Below are positions 36,594-44,760 of a stretch of DNA of 64,000 nt, piece after piece. A program made the translations under genes and the position numbers. Source of the DNA: Mucilaginibacter sp. (GTDB lineage Bacteria; Bacteroidota; Bacteroidia; Sphingobacteriales; Sphingobacteriaceae); the NCBI RefSeq assembly GCF_028288205.1, contig NZ_JAQBOD010000010.1, forward strand, positions 1 through 64,000, given 5' to 3'. Within the stretch, counting starts at the first letter, position 1. Each line of letters opens with the position of its first letter. The notes beneath the pieces are model-generated. The model saw nothing but the letters and a program-made list of their open reading frames with translations, did not search any database and was not told where the DNA came from.

Positions 36594-37091
36594 TTATTGA
36601 TTTAACGGCGGCTCAACTAATTTGTCTTTGCCATATATAAAATCTTTTCTTAAATAATCTGACGGTACAATATCACCATCTAAATAAATGGCTTCTTTAG
36701 GGCAGGCTTCTTCACAAAGGCCGCAAAAAATACAGCGCAGCATATTTATTTCATACACTGCCGCATATTTTTCTTCACGATATAAATTCTCTTCTCCGGG
36801 CTGACGCTCGGCTGCTATCATGGTTATTGCCTCGGCAGGGCATGATAACGCGCACAGGCCACAGGCGGTGCAACGCTCTCTACCATCCTCATCACGCTTT
36901 AGCGAGTGCATGCCACGGAAGTTTTCAGAAAACTCACGTTTCTCTTCCGGGTAACTAATAGTAACCGGCTTCCTGAAAAAATGCTTCATAGTAATTGCCA
37001 GCCCTTGCAAGATTGCAGGCAGATAAGCACGCTCTAAAAAATTTAACGGCTTGTTGTCAACTACTTTTCTTTTATTACTTAGCGGTTCCAT
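36594..37091 (-). CDS. nuoI: NADH-quinone oxidoreductase subunit I
   Basis: 165 aa ferredoxin-like subunit with two 4Fe-4S motifs, CTACGLCALSCP and CIFCGLCEEACP, carrying clusters N6a and N6b. An amphipathic N-terminus contacts the membrane arm. It passes electrons from NuoG to NuoB. The gene is one base from nuoH. Confidence 0.97.
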   Translation of the reverse strand: MEPLSNKRKVVDNKPLNFLERAYLPAILQGLAITMKHFFRKPVTISYPEEKREFSENFRGMHSLKRDEDGRERCTACGLCALSCPAEAITMIAAERQPGEENLYREEKYAAVYEINMLRCIFCGLCEEACPKEAIYLDGDIVPSDYLRKDFIYGKDKLVEPPLNQ

Positions 37092-37092
37092 C

Positions 37093-38127
37093 TTATCTGT
37101 TAATTAAAGTAATAACAATACCTGTAACCACAATATTGGCTATGGCAATAGGAATTAAAATTTTCCAGCCTAAATCCATTAACTGGTCATAGCGGAAACG
37201 CGGGATTGTCCAGCGCACCCACATAAAAAAGAATATGAATAAAAATATTTTGAAGAACATTATCCCTACACCAATAAGCGGTGCTAAGGTAGGGCCGGCG
37301 TGAGCAGCCATCCAATCCATCCCGGGGTAATTATAGCCACCCCAATACAAGGTAACCATTACTGCCGATGATATGAACATATTAATGTATTCGGCAAACA
37401 GGTAAAAGCCCAATTTCATGGATGAGTATTCTGTATGGTAGCCACCAACCAGTTCTGTTTCGCACTCAGGCAGGTCAAACGGTGTACGGTTAGTTTCGGC
37501 AAATGCGCAAACTAAAAACAGTATAAAGCCTACCGGTTGGTATAACACGTTCCAGTGCCAGCCATGTTGCTGTTCGGCAATTTCGCGTAAGCTTAAAGTA
37601 CCGGTTATCAATAATAAAGCTATAATGGATAAACCCATTGAAATTTCATAGCTGATATTTTGTGATGCCGCACGTATAGCGCCCAATAAAGAGTATTTAT
37701 TGTTTGATGCCCAGCCACCTATCATCACGCCGTAAACGCCTAATGATACTACACCGAATACATAAAGGATACCCACATTAATATCTGCAACCTGCAGATC
37801 AATAACATGCGAGCCGATGGTTAATTTTTGTCCCCACGGTATAACTGCCGAACCTATACAGGCTGTCATGATAGCTAACGATGGGCCTACTATAAACAGG
37901 AAGCCGCTGGCATTAGTTGGGATAATTTCTTCTTTTAAAAACATTTTACCACCATCGGCAAGGGGTTGTAGTATACCCCACGGGCCGGCACGGTTAGGCC
38001 CTATCCTGTCCTGGAAAAATGCCGCAACCTTACGCTCGGCATAGGTAGAGTACATAGCTATCACCAGGCTTATCGCGAAGATGATAAATACCAATACAAA
38101 TTTTACTATGATGTCTGCTAATTCCAT
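37093..38127 (-). CDS. nuoH: NADH-quinone oxidoreductase subunit H
   Basis: 344 aa, about eight transmembrane helices. AFFQDRIGPNRAGPWGILQP, FAETNRTPFDLPECETELVGG and FFMWVRWTIPRFRYDQLM are strongly conserved quinone-site loops. It links the hydrophilic and membrane arms. Start codon and nuoG stop overlap by one base. Confidence 0.97.
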   Translation of the reverse strand: MELADIIVKFVLVFIIFAISLVIAMYSTYAERKVAAFFQDRIGPNRAGPWGILQPLADGGKMFLKEEIIPTNASGFLFIVGPSLAIMTACIGSAVIPWGQKLTIGSHVIDLQVADINVGILYVFGVVSLGVYGVMIGGWASNNKYSLLGAIRAASQNISYEISMGLSIIALLLITGTLSLREIAEQQHGWHWNVLYQPVGFILFLVCAFAETNRTPFDLPECETELVGGYHTEYSSMKLGFYLFAEYINMFISSAVMVTLYWGGYNYPGMDWMAAHAGPTLAPLIGVGIMFFKIFLFIFFFMWVRWTIPRFRYDQLMDLGWKILIPIAIANIVVTGIVITLINR

Positions 38128-39122
38128 TATAAGCGTGTTTCGCGTTCAAATTGTTCTTTATTGGCCTCTTTCAATACCGGGTTGGTTTTTAAAACCGGCA
38201 ATGGCACAAAATCATAATGATTAGAGCTGATAACCGATTGATTCGATACCTTACGCGGACCTTCAATTACCCAATCAGCTGTTTTCTTTTTATCAAAGCG
38301 GCAGGTGTTGCAAATAAAATCTTCTACTTCACCATAAACATCTTTGCGTGCGGTTACACGTAAAACATCCTCGCCTTTATACCATAGGGTTACTTTACCG
38401 TTGCACTTTTCATGATCGCAATCGCGATGTGCCTCAACTGGCTTGGTAAACCAAACACGGTTTTTAAAGCGGAAGGTCCTGTCTGTTAACGCGCCTACCG
38501 GGCATACATCAATAACATTTCCGGAGAAATCATTATCAACGGCGGCTTGTATATAGGTAGATATTTCTGAATGATCTCCCCTGTTCAATATACCATGTAT
38601 GCGGTGGTCGGTAATCTGATCGGCAACATATACGCAACGGTAGCAAAGGATGCAACGCGTCATGTGCAGTTGTATCTTATCACCAATATCTATACGGTTA
38701 AATGTGCGGCGGTCAAACTCGTAACGGGTTTTAACAGCACCGTGCTCAAAACCAAGGTCCTGCAATTGGCATTCGCCTGCCTGGTCGCATATAGGGCAAT
38801 CAAGCGGATGATTAATCAATAACATCTCTACCACACCTTTACGTGCTTCAATAACTTCGGGCGAGGTAATGTTTTGCACTTCCATACCGTCCATTACATT
38901 GGTACGGCATGATGCTACCAGCTTAGGCATAGGGCGCGGATCCTTCTCAGAACCCTTGCTTACCTTTACCAAACAGGTACGGCATTTGCCACCGCTGCCG
39001 GCCAGTTTAGAATAATAGCACATAGCAGGCGGAACAATATCACCACCTATTATCCTCGCGGCGTTTAGAATGGATGTTCCATCTGGTACTTCTACTGATA
39101 TTCCGTCTATTGTAACCTTCAT
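38127..39122 (-). CDS. nuoG: NADH-quinone oxidoreductase subunit G, short form
   Basis: 331 aa, far shorter than the roughly 900 aa of the E. coli type because the molybdopterin-like domain is missing. This short form is usual in Bacteroidota. The 2Fe-2S ligands are in CYYSKLAGSGGKCRTC and a later Cys. The His-Cys N5 and N4 cluster motifs CPICDQAGECQLQD and CILCYRC...CPVGAL follow. The C-terminus carries CDHEKC and CNTC, additional cysteine pairs. It transfers electrons from NuoF/E to NuoI. Confidence 0.93.
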   Translation of the reverse strand: MKVTIDGISVEVPDGTSILNAARIIGGDIVPPAMCYYSKLAGSGGKCRTCLVKVSKGSEKDPRPMPKLVASCRTNVMDGMEVQNITSPEVIEARKGVVEMLLINHPLDCPICDQAGECQLQDLGFEHGAVKTRYEFDRRTFNRIDIGDKIQLHMTRCILCYRCVYVADQITDHRIHGILNRGDHSEISTYIQAAVDNDFSGNVIDVCPVGALTDRTFRFKNRVWFTKPVEAHRDCDHEKCNGKVTLWYKGEDVLRVTARKDVYGEVEDFICNTCRFDKKKTADWVIEGPRKVSNQSVISSNHYDFVPLPVLKTNPVLKEANKEQFERETRL

Positions 39123-39172
39123 TATTAAGTCAAAATTAAAAATTCAAAAGTCAAAACTGATTATTGAAATGA

Positions 39173-39538
39173 CTAACTTAAATTACTTTTTAAACTAATT
39201 ATTATTGACGCGATGATCTTTGAAAGTTCATCCGCTTCATTTATTAATTTATTTATCTGATCTTTTTCTTCGATCAGTACTGTATCTCTTACTAAACAAA
39301 GCCAATACTTGGTTTCGTTTGCTGATTTTAGAGCTATCGTATAAAAATTCCTAAAATCCTTTTGCGAACTTCCTGCTTTCGCTTCAACTATATTAGCTCC
39401 TATTGAAGTTGCACTTCTTAAAAGCTGGTCAAATATTGAAAAGTATATTCTTTCGTATTTGCTTGATGAGATAAAAAGCACGATCTCTTTTGAGAATTGG
39501 TAGCACCTGTGCTTAATATCATATGGCTTATCATTCAA
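39173..39538 (-). CDS. Four-helix-bundle (S23/IVP-like) protein inside the nuo operon
   Basis: 121 aa. DQLLRSATSIGANIVEAKAG and FYTIALKSANETKYWLCLVRD are diagnostic of the 23S rRNA intervening-sequence-type four-helix proteins. They were first seen inside rRNA insertions but are common as stand-alone genes. It lies between nuoF and nuoG, flanked on both sides by A/T-rich sequences that are imperfect inverted copies of each other (about 39131-39156 and 39541-39565). It is not a complex I subunit; its function is unknown. Confidence 0.85.
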   Translation of the reverse strand: MNDKPYDIKHRCYQFSKEIVLFISSSKYERIYFSIFDQLLRSATSIGANIVEAKAGSSQKDFRNFYTIALKSANETKYWLCLVRDTVLIEEKDQINKLINEADELSKIIASIIISLKSNLS

Positions 39539-39570
39539 ATTTTGAATTTTTACTTTTTAATTTTTACTTA

Positions 39571-40932
39571 TTACGCCGCTGGTTCCGGTTTCGGCAACGG
39601 ATCAGCATAATGTGCTATTCCATAATTTCTTGTTGTAGCTTCACTTGCGTGTGTTACATGCCATTCAAACTCATCCCTAAAGTGGCGTATGGCACTGGCC
39701 ACCGGCCAGGCTGCCGCGTCGCCCAGCGGACAAATTGTATTTCCTTCAATTTTTTTAGCTACATCAACCAGCAGGTCCATATCGCTCATGCTGCCATGAC
39801 CGTTCTCTAAACGGTGCAATACTTTTTCCATCCAGCCGGTGCCCTCACGACAAGGCGAACATTGTCCGCAGCTTTCATGATAATAAAAACGGGCGAAGTT
39901 CCACGTATTACGTACAATGCACTGGTCTTCATCAAAAGCGATAAAACCGCCAGAGCCCATCATACTGCCACTAACAAAACCACCGTCTGATAATGATTCA
40001 TAGCTCATCAGACGCGGCTCGCCATTTATGGTTTTCATGAATAAATTAGCAGGTAAGATCGGCACAGATGAACCACCTGCAACAACTGCCTTTAAGCGTT
40101 TGCCGTTGGCTATACCACCGCAATATTCGTCACTGTATAAAAACTCTTCAACCGATAGGCCCAGATCAATTTCGTACACGCCGGGTTTAGCAACGTTGCC
40201 TCCTGCCGATATTAGTTTTGTACCGGTACTGCGACCTACACCTATTTTTGCATACTCCTCGCCGCCCTCGTTAACAATAGGTACTACGGCAGCAATTGAT
40301 TCAACATTATTTACCACCGTAGGGCAGCCATACAAACCCGCGATAGCCGGGAATGGCGGTTTAATACGCGGATTACCACGCTTGCCTTCCAATGATTCTA
40401 ATAGCGCGGTTTCTTCGCCGCAGATGTATGCACCACCACCGGGTTGTACATAAAGCTCCAGGTCATAACCACTGCCTAATATATTTTTTCCTAAAAATCC
40501 TGCGGCCTTAGCTTCGGCAATTGCTTTTTCAAGTATGCGTATTTGCGGCATCATTTCGCCGCGAACGTATATGAATGATGTTTTAGCACCCAAAGCATAG
40601 CTTCCAACTATCATTCCCTCAATTAATAAATGAGGAATATAAGTCATTAAGTAACGGTCCTTAAAAGTTCCCGGTTCAGATTCGTCAGCATTACAAACCA
40701 GGTAACGGGCCACACCTTCCGGCTTAGCCAGAAAGCTCCACTTCATCCCGGTAGGGAAACCAGCACCGCCACGGCCACGCAAGCCAGACTTTTTAACTTC
40801 TTCCACCACATCATCGGGCGACATGGTCTTTAAAGCCTTCTCAACCGATGCATATCCCCCTTTTGAGCGGTAAACATCAAAAGTGTTGATGCCGGGTACA
40901 TTAATATGTTCTAAAAGTAATTTGCGTCCCAT
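39571..40932 (-). CDS. nuoF: NADH-quinone oxidoreductase subunit F
   Basis: 453 aa from ATG 40932; an upstream extension to 40998 overlaps the neighbouring small gene and does not match the family. [17 protein letters not shown] (NADH/FMN site), [19 protein letters not shown] and the 4Fe-4S motif [10 protein letters not shown]...[10 protein letters not shown] are all present. It oxidises NADH. It partners with NuoE (41316-41840). Confidence 0.97.
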   Translation of the reverse strand: MGRKLLLEHINVPGINTFDVYRSKGGYASVEKALKTMSPDDVVEEVKKSGLRGRGGAGFPTGMKWSFLAKPEGVARYLVCNADESEPGTFKDRYLMTYIPHLLIEGMIVGSYALGAKTSFIYVRGEMMPQIRILEKAIAEAKAAGFLGKNILGSGYDLELYVQPGGGAYICGEETALLESLEGKRGNPRIKPPFPAIAGLYGCPTVVNNVESIAAVVPIVNEGGEEYAKIGVGRSTGTKLISAGGNVAKPGVYEIDLGLSVEEFLYSDEYCGGIANGKRLKAVVAGGSSVPILPANLFMKTINGEPRLMSYESLSDGGFVSGSMMGSGGFIAFDEDQCIVRNTWNFARFYYHESCGQCSPCREGTGWMEKVLHRLENGHGSMSDMDLLVDVAKKIEGNTICPLGDAAAWPVASAIRHFRDEFEWHVTHASEATTRNYGIAHYADPLPKPEPAA

Positions 40933-40933
40933 T

Positions 40934-41119
40934 TTAATAAATTTTGCCCGTTTGCTTATAATAATTAACGTGCTGCCATATACGTACACCAATGGCAAAA
41001 ACTGTTACCAATATCTTTGCTAAGGGCGCCAACCCCAGGGGATTAACAGGCAATAATATAACTACGATTAATATCGCATACATTACATCCCTAAATATTA
41101 GCATTCCTTTAGTTATCAT
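40934..41119 (-). CDS. Tiny two-helix membrane protein, paralogue of the next gene
   Basis: 61 aa. Two hydrophobic stretches (DVMYAILIVVILLPVNPLG and APLAKILVTVFAIGVRIW) are followed by HVNYYKQTGKIY. The last part matches HINYYNETGRYF of the neighbouring 59-aa protein, and both have the same two-helix design, so they are tandem duplicates. It lies between nuoE and nuoF, one base from the nuoF ATG. No known family recognised; a role linked to complex I is only suggested by position. Confidence 0.7.
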   Translation of the reverse strand: MITKGMLIFRDVMYAILIVVILLPVNPLGLAPLAKILVTVFAIGVRIWQHVNYYKQTGKIY

Positions 41120-41124
41120 TCTCT

Positions 41125-41304
41125 TTAAAAATATCTTCCGGTTTCGTTATAATAATTAATATGTCTTACTACGCAGCTTGCAAAGCCTACAATAAGCAGC
41201 GGTATTAATATAATCCCATTCTCTTTTAATCCACCTGTTATAAATACCAAAATTAAACCTAATGCAAATAATGAATCTCCTAATATCAAATTTGCATTGT
41301 CCAT
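41125..41304 (-). CDS. Tiny two-helix membrane protein between nuoE and nuoF
   Basis: 59 aa, starting MDNANLILGDSLFALGLILV. It has two predicted membrane helices (DSLFALGLILVFITGG and GIILIPLLIVGFASCVV) and the C-terminus HINYYNETGRYF. Its stop codon is five bases from the next small gene and its start 11 bases from the nuoE stop. The [RV]xxHxNYYxxTG[RK] ending shared with its neighbour argues for a real, duplicated gene. Confidence 0.68.
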   Translation of the reverse strand: MDNANLILGDSLFALGLILVFITGGLKENGIILIPLLIVGFASCVVRHINYYNETGRYF

Positions 41305-41315
41305 TCCATTATTAA

Positions 41316-41840
41316 TTATTTCCCCTTTTCCTTTAAATCCGTTATCAATTGATCTACAGACTCATTGGTTAATTTTTCATAAAAAGTATATTCGGGGCCT
41401 ATCTGCAAAACAGGTGCATAACCGCAAGCAGCCAGGCATTCAACTCCACGCCAGCTAAATAAGCCATCGGCAGTAACTTCACCTTCTTTTACGCCTAATT
41501 GCTGCTCTATATGATCCATTATTTTTTCGGCACCTACCAGGCAGCATGGCCCGGTACGGCAAACCTCTAAAACATATTTACCCTGCGGGCGCAAAAAATA
41601 CATGCTGTAAAAAGAAGCAACCTCATAAACTTCAATGGGCTGCAGCTTCAAATACTCAGCAACCTTATCCATTGCAGCGGGGCTTGTCCATCCAAACTCG
41701 GCCTGTACTAAATGCAGTATAGGCAACAGTCCCGATTTTTGTTTTCCTTCGGGATAACGGCTTACTATATCAGCAAACTGAGCTGTTAAAGCGGCTGAAA
41801 ATTCAACCGGAACTTGTTCGGTATCTTCAACTCTAAGCAT
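41316..41840 (-). CDS. nuoE: NADH-quinone oxidoreductase subunit E
   Basis: 174 aa thioredoxin-like 2Fe-2S subunit. The cluster N1a ligands are in CRTGPCCLVGA and CLAACGYAP. GLLPILHLVQAEFGWTSPAAM is the helical N-terminal domain. It overlaps the 3' end of nuoD by eight bases. Confidence 0.95.
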   Translation of the reverse strand: MLRVEDTEQVPVEFSAALTAQFADIVSRYPEGKQKSGLLPILHLVQAEFGWTSPAAMDKVAEYLKLQPIEVYEVASFYSMYFLRPQGKYVLEVCRTGPCCLVGAEKIMDHIEQQLGVKEGEVTADGLFSWRGVECLAACGYAPVLQIGPEYTFYEKLTNESVDQLITDLKEKGK

Positions 41841-43044
41841 CTAATTCTCCGGCTATAACGTTTAAACTACTCATGTTAATAATCGCGTCAGACAGTAACA
41901 TACCCTTACTCATAGGGGCGTACATCTGGTAATTAATAAAACTTGGCCTGCGGAAATGCAAACGGTATGGCGAGCGTCCACCATCGTTTACCAGGTAAAA
42001 ACCTAACTCGCCATTGGCGCCTTCAACCGCGTGGTATACTTCAGTATTTGGGGTAGGTATCTCGCCCATCACAATTTTAAAGTGATAGATCAGGGCTTCC
42101 ATATTATTATAAACTTCCTCTTTTGGAGGCAGGTAAAATTCGGGTACATCAGCATGGAAAATATCTGTTGGTTCTTTTTCCAGCTTCACTAAAGCTTGCT
42201 CAATTATGCGTAAGCTTTGTTTCATTTCTTCGTTACGCACCAAAAACCTGCTGTAAACATCGCCATTGTCGCCAACCGGGACCTCAAAATCAAAATCTTC
42301 GTATGAGCTGTATGGCTCCATCGCCCTAACATCATAATCTACACCGGCAGCACGCAATAATGGCCCGCTCCAGCTAAAGTTTAATGCATCTTCTGCAGTA
42401 ACAGCCGCCACACCCCTGGTGCGGTCAACAAATATGCGGTTACGGTTAAATAATGATTCAAATTCTTTTAATACCGGCGGGAAGTCTTTTAAAAACTTGC
42501 GCAGCTTATTAAAGGCAATAGCATTAAAATTACGCTCAAAACCACCTATACGGCCAATGTTTGTTGTTAAGCGCGAGCCACAAACCTCTTCATATATTTC
42601 ATAAATAGCTTCGCGATGCTCCATCATATACAGGAAACCTGTAAACGCGCCGGTATCAACACCCAATACACCGTTGCAAATGATGTGGTCTGATATACGG
42701 GCAAGTTCCATTACAATTACACGCAGATAATCTACACGCTTTGGTGTGGTAATGCCTAATAGCTTTTCAACCGTCATGTGCCAGCCCATGTTATTTATGG
42801 GCGATGAGCAATAATTTAAACGGTCTGTTAATGGGGTTATCTGGTAAAATGGCCTGTGTTCGGCAATTTTCTCGAAAGCACGATGTATGTAACCTATAGT
42901 GGATACGCCGCTTACAATTCGTTCTCCATCTAACTGCAGTACGTTTTGGAACACACCATGCGTGGCCGGATGTGTTGGGCCAAGATTTAGTGTAGAATTT
43001 TCGTTCTGCGGATCATTATCTGTATATACCGGATGGTTTTGCAT
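41833..43044 (-). CDS. nuoD: NADH-quinone oxidoreductase subunit D (49-kDa type)
   Basis: 403 aa. NLGPTHPATHGVFQNVLQLD (quinone-site His loop), GYIHRAFEK and the C-terminal RLHFRRPSFINYQMY are typical. It forms the quinone pocket with NuoB. It is separate from nuoC (not fused), with two bases between them. Confidence 0.97.
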   Translation of the reverse strand: MQNHPVYTDNDPQNENSTLNLGPTHPATHGVFQNVLQLDGERIVSGVSTIGYIHRAFEKIAEHRPFYQITPLTDRLNYCSSPINNMGWHMTVEKLLGITTPKRVDYLRVIVMELARISDHIICNGVLGVDTGAFTGFLYMMEHREAIYEIYEEVCGSRLTTNIGRIGGFERNFNAIAFNKLRKFLKDFPPVLKEFESLFNRNRIFVDRTRGVAAVTAEDALNFSWSGPLLRAAGVDYDVRAMEPYSSYEDFDFEVPVGDNGDVYSRFLVRNEEMKQSLRIIEQALVKLEKEPTDIFHADVPEFYLPPKEEVYNNMEALIYHFKIVMGEIPTPNTEVYHAVEGANGELGFYLVNDGGRSPYRLHFRRPSFINYQMYAPMSKGMLLSDAIINMSSLNVIAGELDA

Positions 43045-43046
43045 CT

Positions 43047-43550
43047 TTATCTTCCGAAAAAATAATCTTTTTTATCAACACGGTTAGGATCTTCCAACGG
43101 GAATTCTTTTCTCATCGGAAAGGCCGTCATGTCATCAACATTTAATATTCTGCGCAAATCCGGGTGACCGTCAAACAGCACCCCGAAAAAATCATAAGTT
43201 TCTCTTTCCATCCAGTTGGCTCCTTCCCATAGGGTTGTTGCTGTAGGGATATGGCAATTATTGCCGTCAATAAATACTTTTATACGTATACGTACATTAT
43301 TTACCAGGCTATGTATATGATAAATTATGCCGATAGATTTTTCCTGTTCAGGATAATGCACGGCAGTAATATCTGTTAAATATATAAACTGAAGGGTGGG
43401 GTCAGTTTTTAAATAGCTTAGTATATCAATTATTTTATCGGTACTGGTTTCTAAAGTTAATAAGCCATAAGGCTCGCCAACTACTGTAACTTGTCCTTCA
43501 AATTTTGTGTTGATACTTTTTAAAAGCTCTTCGTTAGTTATCTTACCCAT
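43047..43550 (-). CDS. nuoC: NADH-quinone oxidoreductase subunit C (30-kDa type)
   Basis: 167 aa. IGIIYHIHSLVNNVRIRIKV, ANWMERETYDFFGVLFDGHP and LRRILNVDDM...FPMRKEFPLED are the family signature. Peripheral-arm scaffold with NuoD. Its ATG overlaps the nuoB stop by one base. Confidence 0.97.
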   Translation of the reverse strand: MGKITNEELLKSINTKFEGQVTVVGEPYGLLTLETSTDKIIDILSYLKTDPTLQFIYLTDITAVHYPEQEKSIGIIYHIHSLVNNVRIRIKVFIDGNNCHIPTATTLWEGANWMERETYDFFGVLFDGHPDLRRILNVDDMTAFPMRKEFPLEDPNRVDKKDYFFGR

Positions 43551-44092
43551 TACTGAATTCCGTATGAAGCTAATAATTTTTGGTACTGTGGTTCGTTCCG
43601 TCTGCGTACTGATTCTGTTTTTACCAGTTCCTGTATATTCATAAAGCCATCAATTATAGCTTCAGGGCGGGGAGGACATCCCGGGACATAAACATCAACC
43701 GGTATAATTTCATCTATCCCCTGTAAAACAGAATAGGTATCAAATATGCCACCGCTTGAGGCACATGCGCCAACAGCTATAACCCAACGCGGCTCGGCCA
43801 TTTGCAGATACACCTGGCGCAATACCGGGCCCATTTTTTTGGCAATGGTACCCATAACCATTAAAAGATCTGCCTGGCGTGGCGAAAAGCTCAAACGCTC
43901 GGCTCCAAATCTCGACAAGTCATAATGTGAAGCCATAGTAGCCATAAACTCAATACCGCAGCATGAGGTAGCAAAAGGCAAGGGCCATAATGAGTTTGCA
44001 CGGGCCAAACCTACTGCCTTATCCAGCGAAGTAGCAAAAAATCCTGAACCCTCTACACCTGCAGGAGCACCAACTATTTGAATATCACTCAT
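43550..44092 (-). CDS. nuoB: NADH-quinone oxidoreductase subunit B
   Basis: 180 aa from ATG 44092. An upstream ATG at 44140 adds 16 hydrophobic residues not expected for NuoB. Cluster N2 ligands are in FATSCCGIEFMA, GACASSGG and VPGCPPRPE. It is the last electron carrier before quinone. A 225-base gap separates it from nuoA and contains a repeat (44209-44315), so a separate promoter is possible. Confidence 0.96.
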   Translation of the reverse strand: MSDIQIVGAPAGVEGSGFFATSLDKAVGLARANSLWPLPFATSCCGIEFMATMASHYDLSRFGAERLSFSPRQADLLMVMGTIAKKMGPVLRQVYLQMAEPRWVIAVGACASSGGIFDTYSVLQGIDEIIPVDVYVPGCPPRPEAIIDGFMNIQELVKTESVRRRNEPQYQKLLASYGIQ

Positions 44093-44208
44093 GAAATCTA
44101 TAAATACAAAAACCCATCCAAATACTAATGGAAAACGCAAATTTATGATAAAAAACGTTGTTTTAGGTACACTATTAATGAACGAAATATATTTAGAATT
44201 ATTCTAAA

Positions 44209-44315
44209 CAGCCCCCTCTAAATCTCCCCCGGTAGCGGAAACTTTTAATTATACCTTGATAAGCATATTTTGCCGTTAACAAAGCCCTCTCTTCTGGGGA
44301 GGGTTGGGAGAGGCT
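44209..44315. repeat. Imperfect inverted repeat between nuoA and nuoB
   Basis: CAGCCCCCTCTAAATCTCCC at the left and, on the opposite strand, CAGCCTCTCCCAACCCTCCC from 44315 leftwards. It is the same C-rich Bacteroidota repeat type as at 55472-55563 and 21208-21450. It interrupts the operon. Confidence 0.75.
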
Positions 44316-44317
44316 GC

Positions 44318-44689
44318 TTAATCCCAGTTTAGCGCGCCTTTTTTTATAACGTAGATGAAACCCAGTAACAGTGTACCCATAAAAATAAACATCTCCAGCA
44401 TGCCGTCTACACCCAATTCTCTAAAGTTTACTGCCCAGGGGTACATAAATATTACCTCCACATCAAACAGCACAAACAGTATGGCAACCAAAAAATATTT
44501 AATTGATATAGGTGTGCGGGCATTACCTATAACCTCAATACCCGACTCGAACGGGGTTAGCTTATCTTTGGTTACACGCTTAGGGCCTATTTTATGTGTT
44601 ACAAACATTGTAGTAACCACAAAACCAACAGCCACCAGCATTTGAAATATGATGGGTAAATAATTAACCGGTAAACTTTGTACTTCCAT
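44318..44689 (-). CDS. nuoA: NADH-quinone oxidoreductase subunit A
   Basis: 123 aa from ATG 44689; a start at 44704 would lie inside the probable promoter. Three transmembrane helices and PFESGIEVIGNARTPISIKY plus LFVLFDVEVIFMYPWAV are the NuoA signature. First gene of the operon; a TATATTTG box ends four bases before the ATG. Confidence 0.95.
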   Translation of the reverse strand: MEVQSLPVNYLPIIFQMLVAVGFVVTTMFVTHKIGPKRVTKDKLTPFESGIEVIGNARTPISIKYFLVAILFVLFDVEVIFMYPWAVNFRELGVDGMLEMFIFMGTLLLGFIYVIKKGALNWD

Positions 44690-44693
44690 GGTG

Positions 44694-44701
44694 CAAATAT
44701 A
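44694..44701 (-). promoter_or_regulatory. -7 box of the nuo operon
   Basis: TATATTTG on the minus strand, four bases from ATG 44689. It lies just downstream of the terminator that closes the preceding TPR gene. Use of this box would make a leaderless or nearly leaderless nuoA mRNA. Confidence 0.5.
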
Positions 44702-44715
44702 CAAATGGTGTATAA

Positions 44716-44746
44716 ATAAAAAAGGCCCCGATGGAGGCCTTTTTTA
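44716..44746 (-). terminator. Terminator after the TPR gene
   Basis: AAAAGGCC pairs with GGCCTTTT (about 44720-44743), with A- and T-runs on both sides. It separates the tonB-type operon from nuo. Confidence 0.75.
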
Positions 44747-44760
44747 TTTTATATACTTTT

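Noticed and set aside
38127..39122. Truncated nuoG pseudogene
   Set aside because: The short form with all N-terminal cluster motifs is the usual Bacteroidota version and the frame is clean.
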